A DNA stretch of 64,000 nucleotides from Portulaca oleracea (lineage: Eukaryota > Streptophyta > Magnoliopsida > Caryophyllales > Portulacaceae), in assembly GCA_029582165.1 (NCBI GenBank), contig CM055881.1:15213594-15277593 (forward strand), in the 5' to 3' direction. Both the position numbers and the translations under genes were made by a program. The notes beneath the pieces are model-generated. The model was not told where the DNA came from, did not search any database, and worked only from the letters and a program-made list of their open reading frames with translations. Shown one piece after another: positions 20,999-32,489 of this stretch (positions are counted from its first letter, which is position 1; each line of letters begins with the position of its first letter).

Positions 20999-23770
20999 AA
21001 AAAATTATGTAGATTATATGAAGTACTCCGCAACCAAAATGTATTGTCCATATCTACTCTTCCCACATACCTGCAAATATAAAAGAAAAAAAAGCTTATA
21101 ATTTGACATTTAATTGTGATTATTCTTGTCTTTACAAGTCACATTTTTAAAAATGAAAATTTAAATAAAAAGGCTTCCAAAAGTGAAAACTAAGCATCAG
21201 GAAAAGGTATACAGTAAAATGATGACAAGCTTAAGAAGTTCCTGAGATGGAGGGTGCATGTTTGATTTTCAACAGCAAAAAAAAATACAAACGTTGATTC
21301 ACAACAGCAAATCACATAGCAGATTGTACAAAGCAACCGACAGAGCACACAAGGACACAGACCACAACAACATAACCCCAAAAGATGTGTAAATTAAAAC
21401 CACTTTAAAACCTCACCAAATTCAATCCAAATGACTTCTAAACAAATTTCAAACACTCAACTACTCACTCAAGCATACTCCAACACCAAATATATATCAA
21501 AATCAACCCAAACAGCCAATCAAACAATAACAAGCATGGGTAACAAGAACAGTGAGCTGGTATGGAAAATTGAGCATAAAACATCCAAGCAACATTGGCC
21601 CTTCAAGTTTCATATCCGGGGGACATTATAACTTCAACTCAATGTAGAATTCACAGCCCTAGAAGAAGAGAGAAGGTGCACTTACCTAATTTATCACCAA
21701 AACACAAAAGTAGGGTTATGAAGATGGTGGCCCGATTCATTGATGTTGATTGACACGATCATTAAGCATCTGGATTTCATTGAAAAGTGCTCCTAAACCT
21801 TTAGGGTACTAAACAAAACAACAATATAAGTCATTAGAGTAATACGAGCACAAGAGGCTTGCAAAACCACCCAAACAGCAGGTACAATATGAACCAGGAG
21901 CTAAATTCACAAGTAAAAAAGGGAAACAAGTGCACAAGATACATATTGTTAGTACTCAGTTGCAAGCCGGTACCATAGAATACCCAACTTTCTGGATTTT
22001 AAATTGTTTGTCCTGCCACAAATTGATCATCTGTAAAATACCATGATCTCATATTCCAATTATCACATAAACTTTACTAATTAATGGTTGAAAGAAAACC
22101 TAGATATGCCAGTTCATGTCTACCCCATCAAACTGGAATTGCCTTTCCCATTTAACGACTGAAAGAAAACACAGTACAATAAAATTCAATATTCCTCTAC
22201 AACTCTCTCTACTCTTCTCTCTTCTACAACAAAGCAAAGCAAAGGCATACAGGGATATGCCATAACGCAATCACATTTCCCTAAATCCCTCTTTTTTTTT
22301 TGGGCCTCACTCCTAAGCCTCAAATTGCAATATTATGAATACAAATGTTCGATGTCATCAAACATACAAAAATCATTAATGTCCCTAACTAGAATTATAA
22401 TAAGAAATTCAAATAAGACTAGCAGAATTCCAACTCAAACCCATATTAATACTAGTATGCCATTATTAAATTAAAGTTGGTCACCAAGACAAAATTATAA
22501 TCAACATTACTTAAGATTTTTTATATGTTAATGACAGCCTTACTACATAAAATTAAAAACCGAGAATAAATCAGAGTTGCCCACCAATAAATTAGAGTAC
22601 TTCCCATTTAAAACACAGTAAATATGATCTAATCCTTATATCCAAGGATACTAAATGCTACAACAAAATGAACCTGGAAGGCTGGAAGGGATAAGAGAAT
22701 GAGGTGTGAGCAAACTATGGTAGTTGGGTACTTTGTACTTTGGAACAACCGTTAAGATTGAAGCAACCTATAACAAGAGATCACCTCAGTCCTGTATTCG
22801 CCCTGGTACATACATGACTTAATTGAATCTCTTAATCATTTAATAACTCGTTAAGTACATAGCTTAGTATGAGTTACCTAATTAAAAGTTTATGTACCCC
22901 TTTGTGTGCAAATAAGGTGATCTAATTACATTACTGTCACAATAGTAGAGCGAACAGATGAATTGAATATCTGGAAACCACTTGAAGATTGAAAAATTAA
23001 AGATCATAAGTTGAACAATGAAAACGCAAGTTTTTGAATGAAGATCAAGTTGGATCATGATTATTGAAGATTGAAGTCTTGTTGAGTCTAGTGTGTGATT
23101 ATTGAAAGACATATTACTAATTTGCTTGATTCTTTTTAACATGCTTAACTTTTAGAGATTCATCTTGATTGATCTTAAGTATATTTGTATATGTTTAATA
23201 ACCAAAAGGAACACTTATTAGGAATTGTGTCCTGAGTGCAAGTTCATTGCCAAGATTGAAGTGATTGAAAATATGAGTTAATGGAAATATGATAGTTGAC
23301 TTATTTATGGATATGTAAACTTTCCATATATGAGTTAATTATCATACTTGAAGATCTATAAAAGATATTTGGCTTTACAAACAAAGGAAATGAGGCACAC
23401 TTTCCCAATCTTGTTACAACTTAAATACTTTCATATCCTCCACCCTAATGTCAATTTAATTGGATGTAAATATAGGGTTCATTAGTTCATTGAAATCATG
23501 GATTGATGACTCATAATACACTTGAAAGCTATCTTGTTAGTGACATACACAATGTCAAGTTTATATCTTTGTAACTTTGGTAAGTCAGTCATGCATTAGA
23601 GTGATTGTGTAAGAGTTGAAGAGTCCTAGTTAGATGAGGTTATTTAGAGGAAGTCATTGTGAGGTTGTTTGCAGTCTATGTGAGGTTGTATAGGAAGTGA
23701 GGCTTCTAAGATAATTCACACCAGAGGTGGTTGACCTATTTGAGAGTTAGATAGCAAGGATCTTAGTATT
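20999..23770. other. gene-free stretch
   Basis: No conserved coding frame. The first part may be interior of the CACTA element. Nothing else could be assigned. Confidence 0.5.
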
Positions 23771-25106
23771 TTTTGGGGTTATTTCAAGAGTATAAGTGTT
23801 ACGATACTCAGAGTGTTGTTAGCAAACAAACAATAACAAAGGCGAAAAATAAATAAAGATTTGACACAAGGAATTAACGTAGAAAAACTCAAACTGGGAA
23901 AAAACCACGAACGATGCACTATCAGAAGATTACAAGTGTTCATCAGAGATTCTCAGACCTCCACAATCTCTCACAACCTCCCTAGAGTTAGATCTGAGAA
24001 CTCAACACTCACAGATGAACCTCACACAACTCCCTCATGGACATACAGATTACAGGTCAATCTCTTGTGGTATAAGATGAAACACTCTCAATTGCGATAC
24101 AAATAAACCTAATACCTAGGTCCTACTTATAGTCAAGACTACAACATAATACCGGGGTTAATAACAATATTAACCTTCCGAAAATATGTGTTTCCTGATA
24201 ATTTGATACTATATTCTAAAGTAATATTATATTCCCACTGTGATCAATCAACCCCTATGTGATTGTCTCATCACAATTTGGTAACAATATAATATTTTTC
24301 ACTTTATATAATATGTTTCCTTACTGAATATAATATTGAAAGAATCTTCAATACTATATGAAACTTGCCCATCAAGTACAATTTTGGTTTTCCAAAATTC
24401 ATCTCACCAAAATAATAATTTGGGCTCCACACAATTAACCCAATAATAAGTGGATTATATAACATGAGAAGTCATGTGTTATAAGTATAAGGATCATATA
24501 TAGGTAAAACACGAGTTATATGATCAACATGAGTTATATGATCAACACGGACCAAGTTAAAGCCAACACGGGTCGTGCTGGCAACCAGAGAGCAAGATAA
24601 AGCTCACCAGGGACCGTGGCGACCTTGCCACGAACTATGGCAAGACCCATATCCTTTTTAATGCTCTAATGACTATATAATCCTCATCATTAAGGTGTAA
24701 TATAGTAATAACACCAGAATTAAGATCCCAACAACTATATTTTCATTATCTCATGTGGTCAATTGACTTAGTCAAGGTCAAGATACGTATTAAGGATTTT
24801 AGTTAATTCCTTTGACCAAGGGTTAAGGAGTGTAAGATATCTCCTATAAATAGGAGCCATTTTATAGCCATTTGAGCATATCATCTTCTAATCACATCTT
24901 ATCATTCTTGTTTAGACTGCAGCTATACTTGAGTATGTCAAGTGAGAAACAAGTTTCTTGTGTGTGCTAAGTACTAAGTTTTATCCCTTTGAACATTTAC
25001 GGTATAGTAAATAGTTCTTAAGGAAAGTGAGTTCGTCCACGACTCTCATCGATATCCAAAGTGAGATAACCATTGGAATATATACCATACTCCCTTTCCT
25101 CCAACA
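23771..25106 (+). mobile_element. 5' LTR of copia element 2
   Basis: Starts TTTTGGGGTTATTTCAAGAG and ends CCTCCAACA. Subtracting the solo LTR and one duplication copy leaves about 682 bp, matching 7767-8457 (691 bp). The 19 bases to the gag ATG begin ATATTAAGAACT, not the usual TGGTATCAGAGC primer site. Confidence 0.82.
23797..24445 (-). mobile_element. solo LTR nested in the copia 2 LTR
   Basis: Plus-strand ends are TGTTACG and CCCAATA, and the flanks are identical ATAAG copies (23792-23796 and 24446-24450). The uninterrupted target CTATAAGTGG is visible in the related LTR near 8430. Its sequence is the reverse complement of the LTRs at 61151-61650 and 63251-63734 (shared GAAAAATAAATAAAGATT, CACGAACGATGCACTATCAG), so it is a solo copy of that family, 649 bp against 500. 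Confidence 0.9.
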
Positions 25107-25125
25107 ATATTAAGAACTATTTAGA

Positions 25126-26040
25126 ATGGCCTCACTTCGTGATATGACTAGCAATTTCCAAAAGCTAGAACAATTTGAAGGAGTGGACTTTCGTCATTGG
25201 CAAAGCAAGATGCATTTCTTGCTCACAACTCACAATGCGGCCTATGTGATTAACATTGAGATCTCTCCCAAGGCGGTTCAAGCACCTTCAACCAAGAAGG
25301 CACAAACATCTTCAACCAAGAATTCTTCCACGGAATCAATCGACAAGTCTTCCAAGGATGATGATAAGAGCAAGGGATCGAAAATGTGGGGAGAAGACAC
25401 CAATGAAAGATGTAGAGGCTACCCGGCAAAGACTTAAAATGGAGAATGACGACTACATATGTCGAGGATGCATTCTCAATTGGATGAGCGACACTCTTTT
25501 TTATGTCTATCAACATGTGGAGCCAACCAAGAAGCTTTAGGATATGCTTAATGGCTAAGTACACGTCGAAAGATGCATCGAGTAAGAATTTTCTTGTTAG
25601 TCAATTCATGAAGTTTAAGATGGATGATATTAGGAAAATTCTAGATCAATTTTATGAGATTCGATGTATTTTAAGTAACTGCAAGCAACATAACTTAAAC
25701 ATGGATGAATTTATAATTGTATCCTCTATCATTGAGATATTACCCTCTTCTTAGAATGAGACTAAAAGGACACTCATGCACCGGAAAGAGGCTATGTCTC
25801 TTGAAGGATTGGCTAACCATCTTCACATTGAAGAGGAGTTACGCCTATGAGATGGTACCAAAGAGTAATCTAAGGTCCATATGGTGCAAGAGAATAAGGG
25901 AAACAAGAATAAGAATAAGGGCCACAATAAAACTAGCAAGGGAATTCAAAAACCCAAACAAATTTGTTGGGAATGTGGCAAACCAGGACACACAAAGAGA
26001 GAGTGTTACTAATGGAAAAAGAAGCATGGCCTTCTAAACA
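25126..26040 (+). pseudogene. copia 2 gag
   Basis: MASLRDMTSNFQKLEQFEGV starts the Gag at 25126. After a frame change near 25430 the next piece contains RLKMENDDYICRGCILN and then MAKYTSKDASSKNFLVSQF. The zinc knuckle CWECGKPGHTKREC is intact at 25967-26008, but stops surround it. Gag packages element RNA; this one is untranslatable as a whole. Confidence 0.87.
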
Positions 26041-26079
26041 AACATACATCTAAAGGCAAGAACAAGGAGAAGGAACCCA

Positions 26080-26405
26080 ATTCCTTCGTGGTTATGATTA
26101 AGGATCAAATCAACGTGGTCTCCATTGGTAGTAATGATTGGTATATAGACTTAGGAGCGTCAAGGCATATTTGCATTGACAAGAGTTTATTCAAGACTCT
26201 CAAGCCGGCTAATGATGATGTGAAACTCTACATGGGCAACAACCATCTGGTTGAAGTTGAAATCACTTGGCAAGTGGAACTTATTTTCACTTCCTGGAAA
26301 ACTGTGTTTTTGAATGATGTGTATTTGGCTCTGGAGGTATGTAAGAATATTGTATCCGGATATCTCATTAGCAAGTTTGGTTTTATTCAAGTTTATGATG
26401 TGATC
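26080..26405 (+). pseudogene. copia 2 protease
   Basis: MIKDQINVVS leads to WYIDLGASRHICIDKSLF, where the protease DSGA is DLGA, a loss of the second active-site residue. The rest (VELIFTSWKTVFLNDVYLAL) matches copia B. The frame ends at 26428 after joining integrase sequence. Confidence 0.82.
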
Positions 26406-26815
26406 CATGAAAGATTGGGAACTCAATAAATGTAACAAAAATCAACCAAAAGCACTACAAGCTCCAACATCATCCATGGCCACAAGTAGAACTCACAACG
26501 CAACCCAAACCAAACATTAACAATAGAGTAGATCAAGATCTCAAATACACCAAATCAACAAAAAGCCATTTTAACTGCTTGTTACATTTTAAATAGAGTT
26601 CTAATATAAGGGAATTCGAGTACCCCATATGAGTTCTAGAACAAAAGGAAACAAAATCTAAAGTATTTTAAGATTTGGGGTTGTAGGGCAATTGTAAGCT
26701 TAAGGGTCTTAGAACCTAATAAAAGGAAATTAGGTGAAAGAGGAATTGAGTATATCTTTATAGACTATGCTCAAGATAGCAAAGCTTATAGATTTTTGGT
26801 GGTTGAGCCAAATGA
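26406..26815 (+). pseudogene. copia 2 integrase remnant
   Basis: VIHERLGTQ, homologous to VVHERLR in copia B, follows directly after protease sequence, so gag-pre-integrase and the integrase core (about 700 bp) are deleted. 26430-26565 is unassigned filler. Broken frames at 26570-26800 show [33 protein letters not shown], the integrase C-terminal part. Confidence 0.75.
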
Positions 26816-27758
26816 GTACATATCAATAAGTACCATTACGGAATCAATAGATGAAATTTTTTATGAGACTAGGTTCTCTTCAATTCCTAGACTTAAGGAT
26901 ATAACTCAAGATGTTGTTTCTGAAGTTGAGCCTTGTGATGTAAATCATGAGGATACATCCATACAAGATGATCTATTGAATCATGATGTTATTCATGAGG
27001 ATAAAGTTGATAGTATTGAATTAAGAAAGAATAAAAGAGCAAGGAAACCAAAATATTTTGTTTTGGACTTCTATGTGTATTTAGTAGAAGGTTCAAGGGA
27101 CTCAGTTAAAAGTGAGACCCTATGTATGTACAACATAGACAAAGATCCAAAATTTTTTAAAGAAGTTATGCAATCTGTTGATGCTCCTTTGTGGAAGGAA
27201 GTGGTACAAGATGAGATTGATTCTATTAGGGAAAACAATGTTTAGATATTGGTTGATCTTCCTCCGAGTAGTAAACCAATTACCTCGAAGTGGATCTTTA
27301 AAAGGAAAAAGAGAGTAGATGGTATTGTTGAGAAACATAAAGTCTGGTTAGTTGTAAGGGGCTTTACTCAAAAAAAGGGTATTGACTACTTTGATACATA
27401 TGCACCGGTAGCTAGGATAGCTTTAATACGTGTATTGTTGTCTTTAGCTATCATCCATATTCCATATGCTAGTAATCCATCAAATAGATGTCAAGACGAC
27501 ATTCTTAAATGGTGAACTAGAAGAGAAGCGTATATGGAATTGCCCAAAGGGTTTATTGTTGAAGGTCAAGAAAAGAAGGTATGTAAACTTATAAGGTTCT
27601 TGTATGGACTTAAGCAAGCACCTAAGCAATGGCATCAAAAGTTTGATGAAGTAGTGCTTTCAAGTGGGTATAAAATCAATAAATCGGATAAATGCATATA
27701 CTATAAGTTTGAGAATGATAAAGGGGTGATTATCTGTTATATGTTGATGATATATTGA
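26796..27758 (+). pseudogene. copia 2 reverse transcriptase
   Basis: The integrase-RT linker ends KNKRARKPKYFVLDFYVYLV. RT motifs follow: SVDAPLWKEVVQDEIDSIRE, then a TAG at 27243 where copia B has Trp, PITSKWIFKRKKRVDG, GIDYFDTYAPVARIALIRVL, LYGLKQAPKQWHQKFDE. A frame change at about 27737 precedes the YVDD site, which itself is intact (LYVDDILIFG at 27740-27769). Confidence 0.87.
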
Positions 27759-28640
27759 TCTTTGGAACTGACATGGAGCAAGTTAATAAGACCAAAGAAC
27801 TTATATCATCTAAGCTCTCTATGAAGGAGATGGGTGAAGCGGATTTAATTCTTGGTATTAAGATCATTAGAAATAATGATGAAACAAGTTTATCTCAAGA
27901 GTATTACATTGAGAAAATTTTAGACAAATTTGGAGGTATAGCTCCAGTAAGTACACCTTATGATTCAAGTAACAAACTGGGGAAGAACATGGGTTCTCCG
28001 GTTGATCAACTTGAATATGCGAAGGTGATAGGAAGTCTCATGTATGTTTTGACAAGTACAAGACCTGATATTGCACATGCAATTGGCAAGTTAAGTTGAT
28101 ATACAAGTAATTCGGGAAAAATGCATTGCTAGCTGTTTGGAGAATATTAAAGTATCTAGCCGGTATTAAAAGTTACCAACTTACTTATGAAGGAGATCCT
28201 TCGATATTAGAAGGTTATTCGGATGCAAGTTGGATAAGTGAGAAAGAAAATTATTCTTATACCACAGGATAGGTGTTCCTTTTAGGAGGTGGGGTGATTT
28301 CTTGGGGATCTAAGAAACAAGCTTATATAGCGGACTTCACTATGGCTTTGGAACTAATAGCATTATATGCTGCATGTAAAGAAGTGGAATGGTTAAGCAA
28401 CTTATTACTGGAAATACCACTTTGGTATGAGCCAATGGCACATACCACTATTCATTGTGATAGTAAATCTACTCTTGATGTTGTGTATAGTCATGTTTCT
28501 AATGGCAAGTCAAGGTACATTGGTTTAAGACATGCATATATTCATCAGTTAATCAAAGATGGAGTAGTGACTTTAAGGTTTATCGAGTCAAAAGAGAATT
28601 AATCGGATCCTTTAATCAAAGGGCTATCTAAAAACTTGAT
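27755..28640 (+). pseudogene. copia 2 RT C-terminus and RNase H
   Basis: The frame shows MKEMGEADLILGIKIIRN and EYAKVIGSLMYVLTSTRPD, stops at 28098, and resumes at 28273 with GGGVISWGSKKQAY. RNase H pieces include TIHCDSKSTLDVVYSH and GKSRYIGLRHAYIHQLIKDG. The last codons (NSDPLIKGLSKNL) match copia B. Confidence 0.87.
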
Positions 28641-28847
28641 AGGAAGTAATTCACAGGGGATAGGTTAAGTGTAGCCCAAATCTTTACTACTCACAACAAA
28701 GACTCAACTTTACAATTGGTATGACGCTAATCTTTAAAGTTCAAATGAGTATGGGGTTGTCAAAAGTAGTAGTAAGCATCAACATTTTAAATCCCAGAGT
28801 TAAGTGATGCTTGAATTTTGCAATGACCAGAGGTTGATTGGTGATAT
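28641..28847 (+). other. 3' untranslated region of copia 2
   Basis: Non-coding, between RNase H and the LTR. Confidence 0.6.
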
Positions 28848-28930
28848 TGTTGGAGTATTTCTATTTCAAGAGTTAAGAGCCTTAAGGGACCAAGTGATAA
28901 GTTAAGGATTGACCGGGAAGGTCAAAAAAC
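28848..28930 (+). mobile_element. truncated 3' LTR of copia 2, copia B type
   Basis: It reads TGTTGGAGTATTTC and AAGGGACCAAGTGATAAG, matching the start of the copia B LTR (10651 downward) rather than the element's own 5' LTR. It stops after GGAAGGTCAAAAA. Confidence 0.8.
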
Positions 28931-29848
28931 TCATGGCGATATATTTGTGAGGCATATCGTTGATCCTTTAATGTTTGCTACCCGGGAGGGGTCGGGGCGT
29001 TACATCAAGTATTAGAGCCGAATTGTTACCGTAAGTTGCGCCGTTGGACGGGCGATCCATGGGCAGTCACCTAGCAGCACAAAGACTGTGGATTGCATTG
29101 AGGCATAATGAGGAAGTATTTTGCTTAAGTAGTAGTGATTGTAACATCCCGAATATGTGGTTAAAGTGTGACTCAAAAGGACTTAAATGACTACTTATAT
29201 TACCAATGTGCACCTTTCTTTTATCAAGCTCATGATTCGTTGGGAACTCCTCAGTTAAACGTGCTTGGTTGGGAGTAGTCTTAGGATGGGTGATCTCCTA
29301 TGAAGTTTTTCCAAGCAATGTGTGAGCGAAGAAGAAGCACGCAGGAAAGACTCATGGTGATTTGTGGGGTCAGTTAATAATCCTTGAAGCAGTCATTGGT
29401 AATGTCCACGACTTGGGAGGGATTGCGGCGTTATAGATGGTATCGGAGTCAACATGGACCATGAGTTGTGCCAGCGGATGAGAGATCCATGTGTAGTCAC
29501 CTAGCGGGCAAAGATTAATTTGGATTAGATTGAGGCACAACGAGAACGTTGTGCACTTAAGTTGGGGTGATTGTAGTACCCCGGTGTATAGTTACGTGTG
29601 ACTTAAAGGGATTAAAATGACTACTTATATCACCGAGGTGCACCTTCCTTTTAGGAAACTTATCCGTTGAGAACTCCTCAGTTAAGCGTGTTTTAGCTGG
29701 GAGTAATCTCAGGATGGGCGACTTCCTAGGAAGTTTTCTCAGTCAAAGTGTGAGCGAGGACAAAACACACTGGAAGGACTCGTGGTGATTTGTGAGGTCA
29801 ATCATCAATTCTTGAAGCGGTTATTCGTAATGTTCATGGCCCTAGAAT
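28929..29848 (+). mobile_element. Cassandra-type TRIM array carrying 5S rRNA-like promoters
   Basis: The layout is partial LTR (about 28929-29004), internal (29005-29139), full LTR (29140-29435, 296 bp), internal (29436-29571) and a third LTR (29572-about 29848, 3' truncated). LTRs begin TGTAACATCCCG / TGTAGTACCCCG. Segments 29244-29305 and 29671-29734 follow plant 5S rRNA (AACTCCTCAGTTAAGCGTG, AGGATGGGTGATCTCCT), including the A box, intermediate element and C box region. The primer site after the middle LTR, TGGTATCGGAGTC (29439), matches initiator tRNA-Met. Short size, 5S-bearing LTRs and no coding capacity identify Cassandra. Confidence 0.9.
29140..29435 (+). mobile_element. full Cassandra LTR
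   Basis: It runs from TGTAACATCCCG to GCGGCGTTATA and is the only complete LTR of the three. The RNA polymerase III box region is at 29244-29305, with several substitutions from 5S rRNA (for example GTTAAACGTG). Confidence 0.85.
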
Positions 29849-30678
29849 TTAGTGGTAGAGTCATTTTTATTCGCACTAGTTCTTGGTCATTTAGTCTAGT
29901 CCATGAATTAGACCAAGGATCAAATATCAAAATTCCTTGGAATGAGGATTGAACAAAGCTTTCCTCGATCCAGTCAGTCCAGTCCTTGATCCAGTCCGGT
30001 TCAGTCCATTTTTCGGTGCTGACTGAACCATGCACACACCTAAGGACGCTTAAAAAGTGTGGGTCCCCTTAATTTGCGGGTTGGATCGGATCAGGTCAAA
30101 ACAAAAATCACTGACCCTTGATTTTATTCTTATGTAAAGTTTTTGCTTGCGTAAATAATATTTCTGTAATCTTGACTTTTTAGATGTTATTGTTACAGCA
30201 ACATGAGAAAATTACCAAAATCCTTATGCTTATAAACAAAACCCTCAATTGAAGGGAAGAAAATTTTTGTTTGTAATGGTCCCTCATGGCTAAACCAAAA
30301 GCAATATGGGACCCTCAAACACCCCAAAAATGTATAGTTTGGTACTTTCAAGGACAAAGCTTCACATAGAAAAAATTCCAATTAAGCTAGTGAAGATTTG
30401 AGTGCAACATGCCTCAATTTGTTGGCATTCCCCACAAACTTGTTGGTATACATAAGTTAGCTACACACATCAACGTCTAACAATATTATCCAATTGATGG
30501 TACATGTTTCAAGTCTAGTAGTGTCATTGGCCGTTTGGTGACCAAGACATTGAACAACTACAAGAATAAAGCATAGATATTATTAGATTCTACATCACAC
30601 TTGTAAGGATATGGGTGACAACATGAGGACCAAAGTTGCATGCCCTCAAAGTTAGAATATGGATAATTATGTTTTTTT
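29849..30678. other. gene-free; possible hAT-type remnant
   Basis: 29880-30050 is rich in CAGTCCAGTCC / GGTTCAGTCC and ends ACTGAACCATGCACACACCTAAGG, similar to ends of plant hAT MITEs, but a matching left end was not found. 30180-30678 has no recognised content. Confidence 0.4.
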
Positions 30679-31080
30679 ACTCCATTCGTTTCATATTAAT
30701 TGTCTATTAATATCATTAATTTCTCAACATATACCATAACATATGAAAGTACTATTTTGTATGAGCGTCGCGTATGAATGCTCACATGTGTGTATATATA
30801 TATACATACAAGCCCGTTCACACACACAATCCCTTTACACAACATATACAAATGATCTATTTTGTGAAATTACTATTATCTTTATACTTAAATAAATGTT
30901 AATTTTTTGACGTACTGTTAATTACTCACAGTTGTAATTAGTCATAATATAAAATTAACACCATTGTAATTAATTTTTAGTCCAATATCTTTTTAACGGT
31001 GATAATTTCATGTTATAACTCGAGTAATTAGTGGTCAAAGCTCAGTTAAATTGACAATTATTTAGAGACCGATGTAGTAC
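30679..31080. mobile_element. Stowaway-like MITE, enlarged
   Basis: Left ACTCCATTCGTTTCATATTA and right TTATTTAGAGACCGATGTAGT (minus strand ACTACATCGGTCTCTAAATA) are Stowaway-type ends, and ATTAATTGTC / GACAATTATTT pair inside them. At 402 bp it is longer than the others here; the middle (30740-30870, with a TA/CA-rich tract) may be a further insertion. Confidence 0.5.
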
Positions 31081-31737
31081 TTTACTAAAAATATAATATT
31101 GCAATTCTCTTCATTGAGTTCATTCCATCATTATAACCACTATGATGTATGTACAATCAAAGAATAAAAACTTTGATCATAAATTTCACAATATATACGC
31201 GATCTATTTTATGAAATTACTCCATATATCATCAAATCCATCCTCCATAAAACAAAAAGATCAGTCTAGACTCAAAAATTGGTTCGCGCTTAATCTGTAC
31301 CACGACGGCGGCGGCGGTGCGCGTGCGTGTGAAGGCCCAAATCAAGCTCTCCTCCATAAAACTCATCTTTAAGCCAATATAACACTAGGAAGAAAAGTGG
31401 GATATATAAACCAACTTAAAGTTACACTATTCTTCTTATATGAGACATCAAGAGGTATAAAAAGAGAAGGCCGGAAAAACCCATATATGTTGCTATTACC
31501 TCTCAAACTTTCATATTCAACAAAAAAACACTTTCACAAAAGTAATATTACAATATATTGTAAAATAAGATACTTTAAGTTTAAGATCAAACAAATGCAT
31601 TAGAGACCGTGAAAAAGTCAAAGCTACGGCTCCATATATATCAATTTTTGAGAAAGTGGAGAAATCAAATTCATGCACTACAAACAAAAACCAGGCAATA
31701 TACATTTTTATTTATTTATTTATTATTGGTAATTGCA

Positions 31738-31746
31738 TTATATAAG
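31738..31746 (+). promoter_or_regulatory. TATA box of the MATE gene
   Basis: TTATATAAG lies about 30 bp before a likely start near 31770 and upstream of a CT-rich leader (31829-31852), a common plant 5'UTR feature. The spacing to the inferred leader supports it; no transcript evidence is available. Confidence 0.45.
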
Positions 31747-31979
31747 TCAATTTTTGTCTAATTTTGATGCATTGCATTTCACAAACACCAACTTCTTCAT
31801 TGGAGGGAAGCTAGGGGGACTAAATTAGTTTCTCTCTCTGCTTCTTCTCTGAGAATCCATTTAGCAACCAAAAGAAAACATCAAAAAATTAAAATGGTTG
31901 TCAATTCTTCATCTCTGGTCCATATCATCTCTTGACCAACAAGACCCAGAAAACAAGATCAATTCCAACTCAGATTAAG

Positions 31980-32461
31980 GTATGAACCCCATTTATTAAT
32001 TTACACCCAATTAAAATTCATACTACCTCCGTCTCAAAATGTTTGTCACTGTAACTAATTTTATTGTTTCAATTTGTTTGTCACTTTTATAAATTTTAAC
32101 AACTGTGATTCCTTTTTTACCCATATTAAGTAATTTTATTTATCATCTTTTATAATTCCAACAACTATTATTCTCAATTAATGTAGGGACAAAGAAAATA
32201 GTGAACTTGACCTAAATTTTTAGTATGCATTGAACTCTTAAAAGTGGTTAATTTGACAAATAAAATGGGACGGAGAAAGCAGTAAGCCATAACCCACCAT
32301 TTAATCAGCACCGTTTTTGTATTTATATTCACACCCCCAACTTTATGTTATTCCTTTGACTTCCATACATACTTAAATGCATGCACTCACTATAATACAC
32401 TGTATATATTTACATATATATTCTTTCTTCTGTTTCTTCCACATTTCTTGCATTTTCACAG
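31980..32461 (+). other. probable 5'UTR intron of the MATE gene
   Basis: Donor CAGATTAAG/GTATGAAC and acceptor CATTTTCACAG/CACC bracket an AT-rich, pyrimidine-ended stretch containing a Stowaway MITE. The leader then continues 28 bases to ATG 32490. Confidence 0.55.
32023..32282. mobile_element. Stowaway MITE in the MATE leader intron
   Basis: TA-flanked (32021-32022, 32283-32284) with CTACCTCCGTCTCAAAAT and its partner ATGGGACGGAGAAAGCAG as terminal inverted repeats. TA duplication and CTCCCTCCGTCCC-type ends define Stowaway (Tc1/mariner) MITEs. Confidence 0.82.
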
Positions 32462-32489
32462 CACCTGTAGTAGGGTTTAAGTCTGCAGA

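Larger units (their letters stand above)
23771..28930 (+). mobile_element. Ty1-copia element 2, defective, with mosaic LTRs
   Basis: Order: 5' LTR (23771-25106, with nested solo LTR), gag, zinc knuckle, protease, short integrase remnant, RT, RNase H, partial 3' LTR (28848-about 28930). The coding parts are close relatives of copia B. The integrase core is missing and stops or frame changes break the rest. The 5' LTR is of the 7767-8457 type but the 3' LTR is of the copia B type. The 3' LTR is cut after about 83 bp, where a Cassandra array begins. Confidence 0.85.

Noticed and set aside
29244..29734. Possible functional 5S rRNA genes
   Set aside because: The 5S-like segments are inside short LTRs with a tRNA-Met primer site and carry several changes in conserved positions; they fit a Cassandra element.
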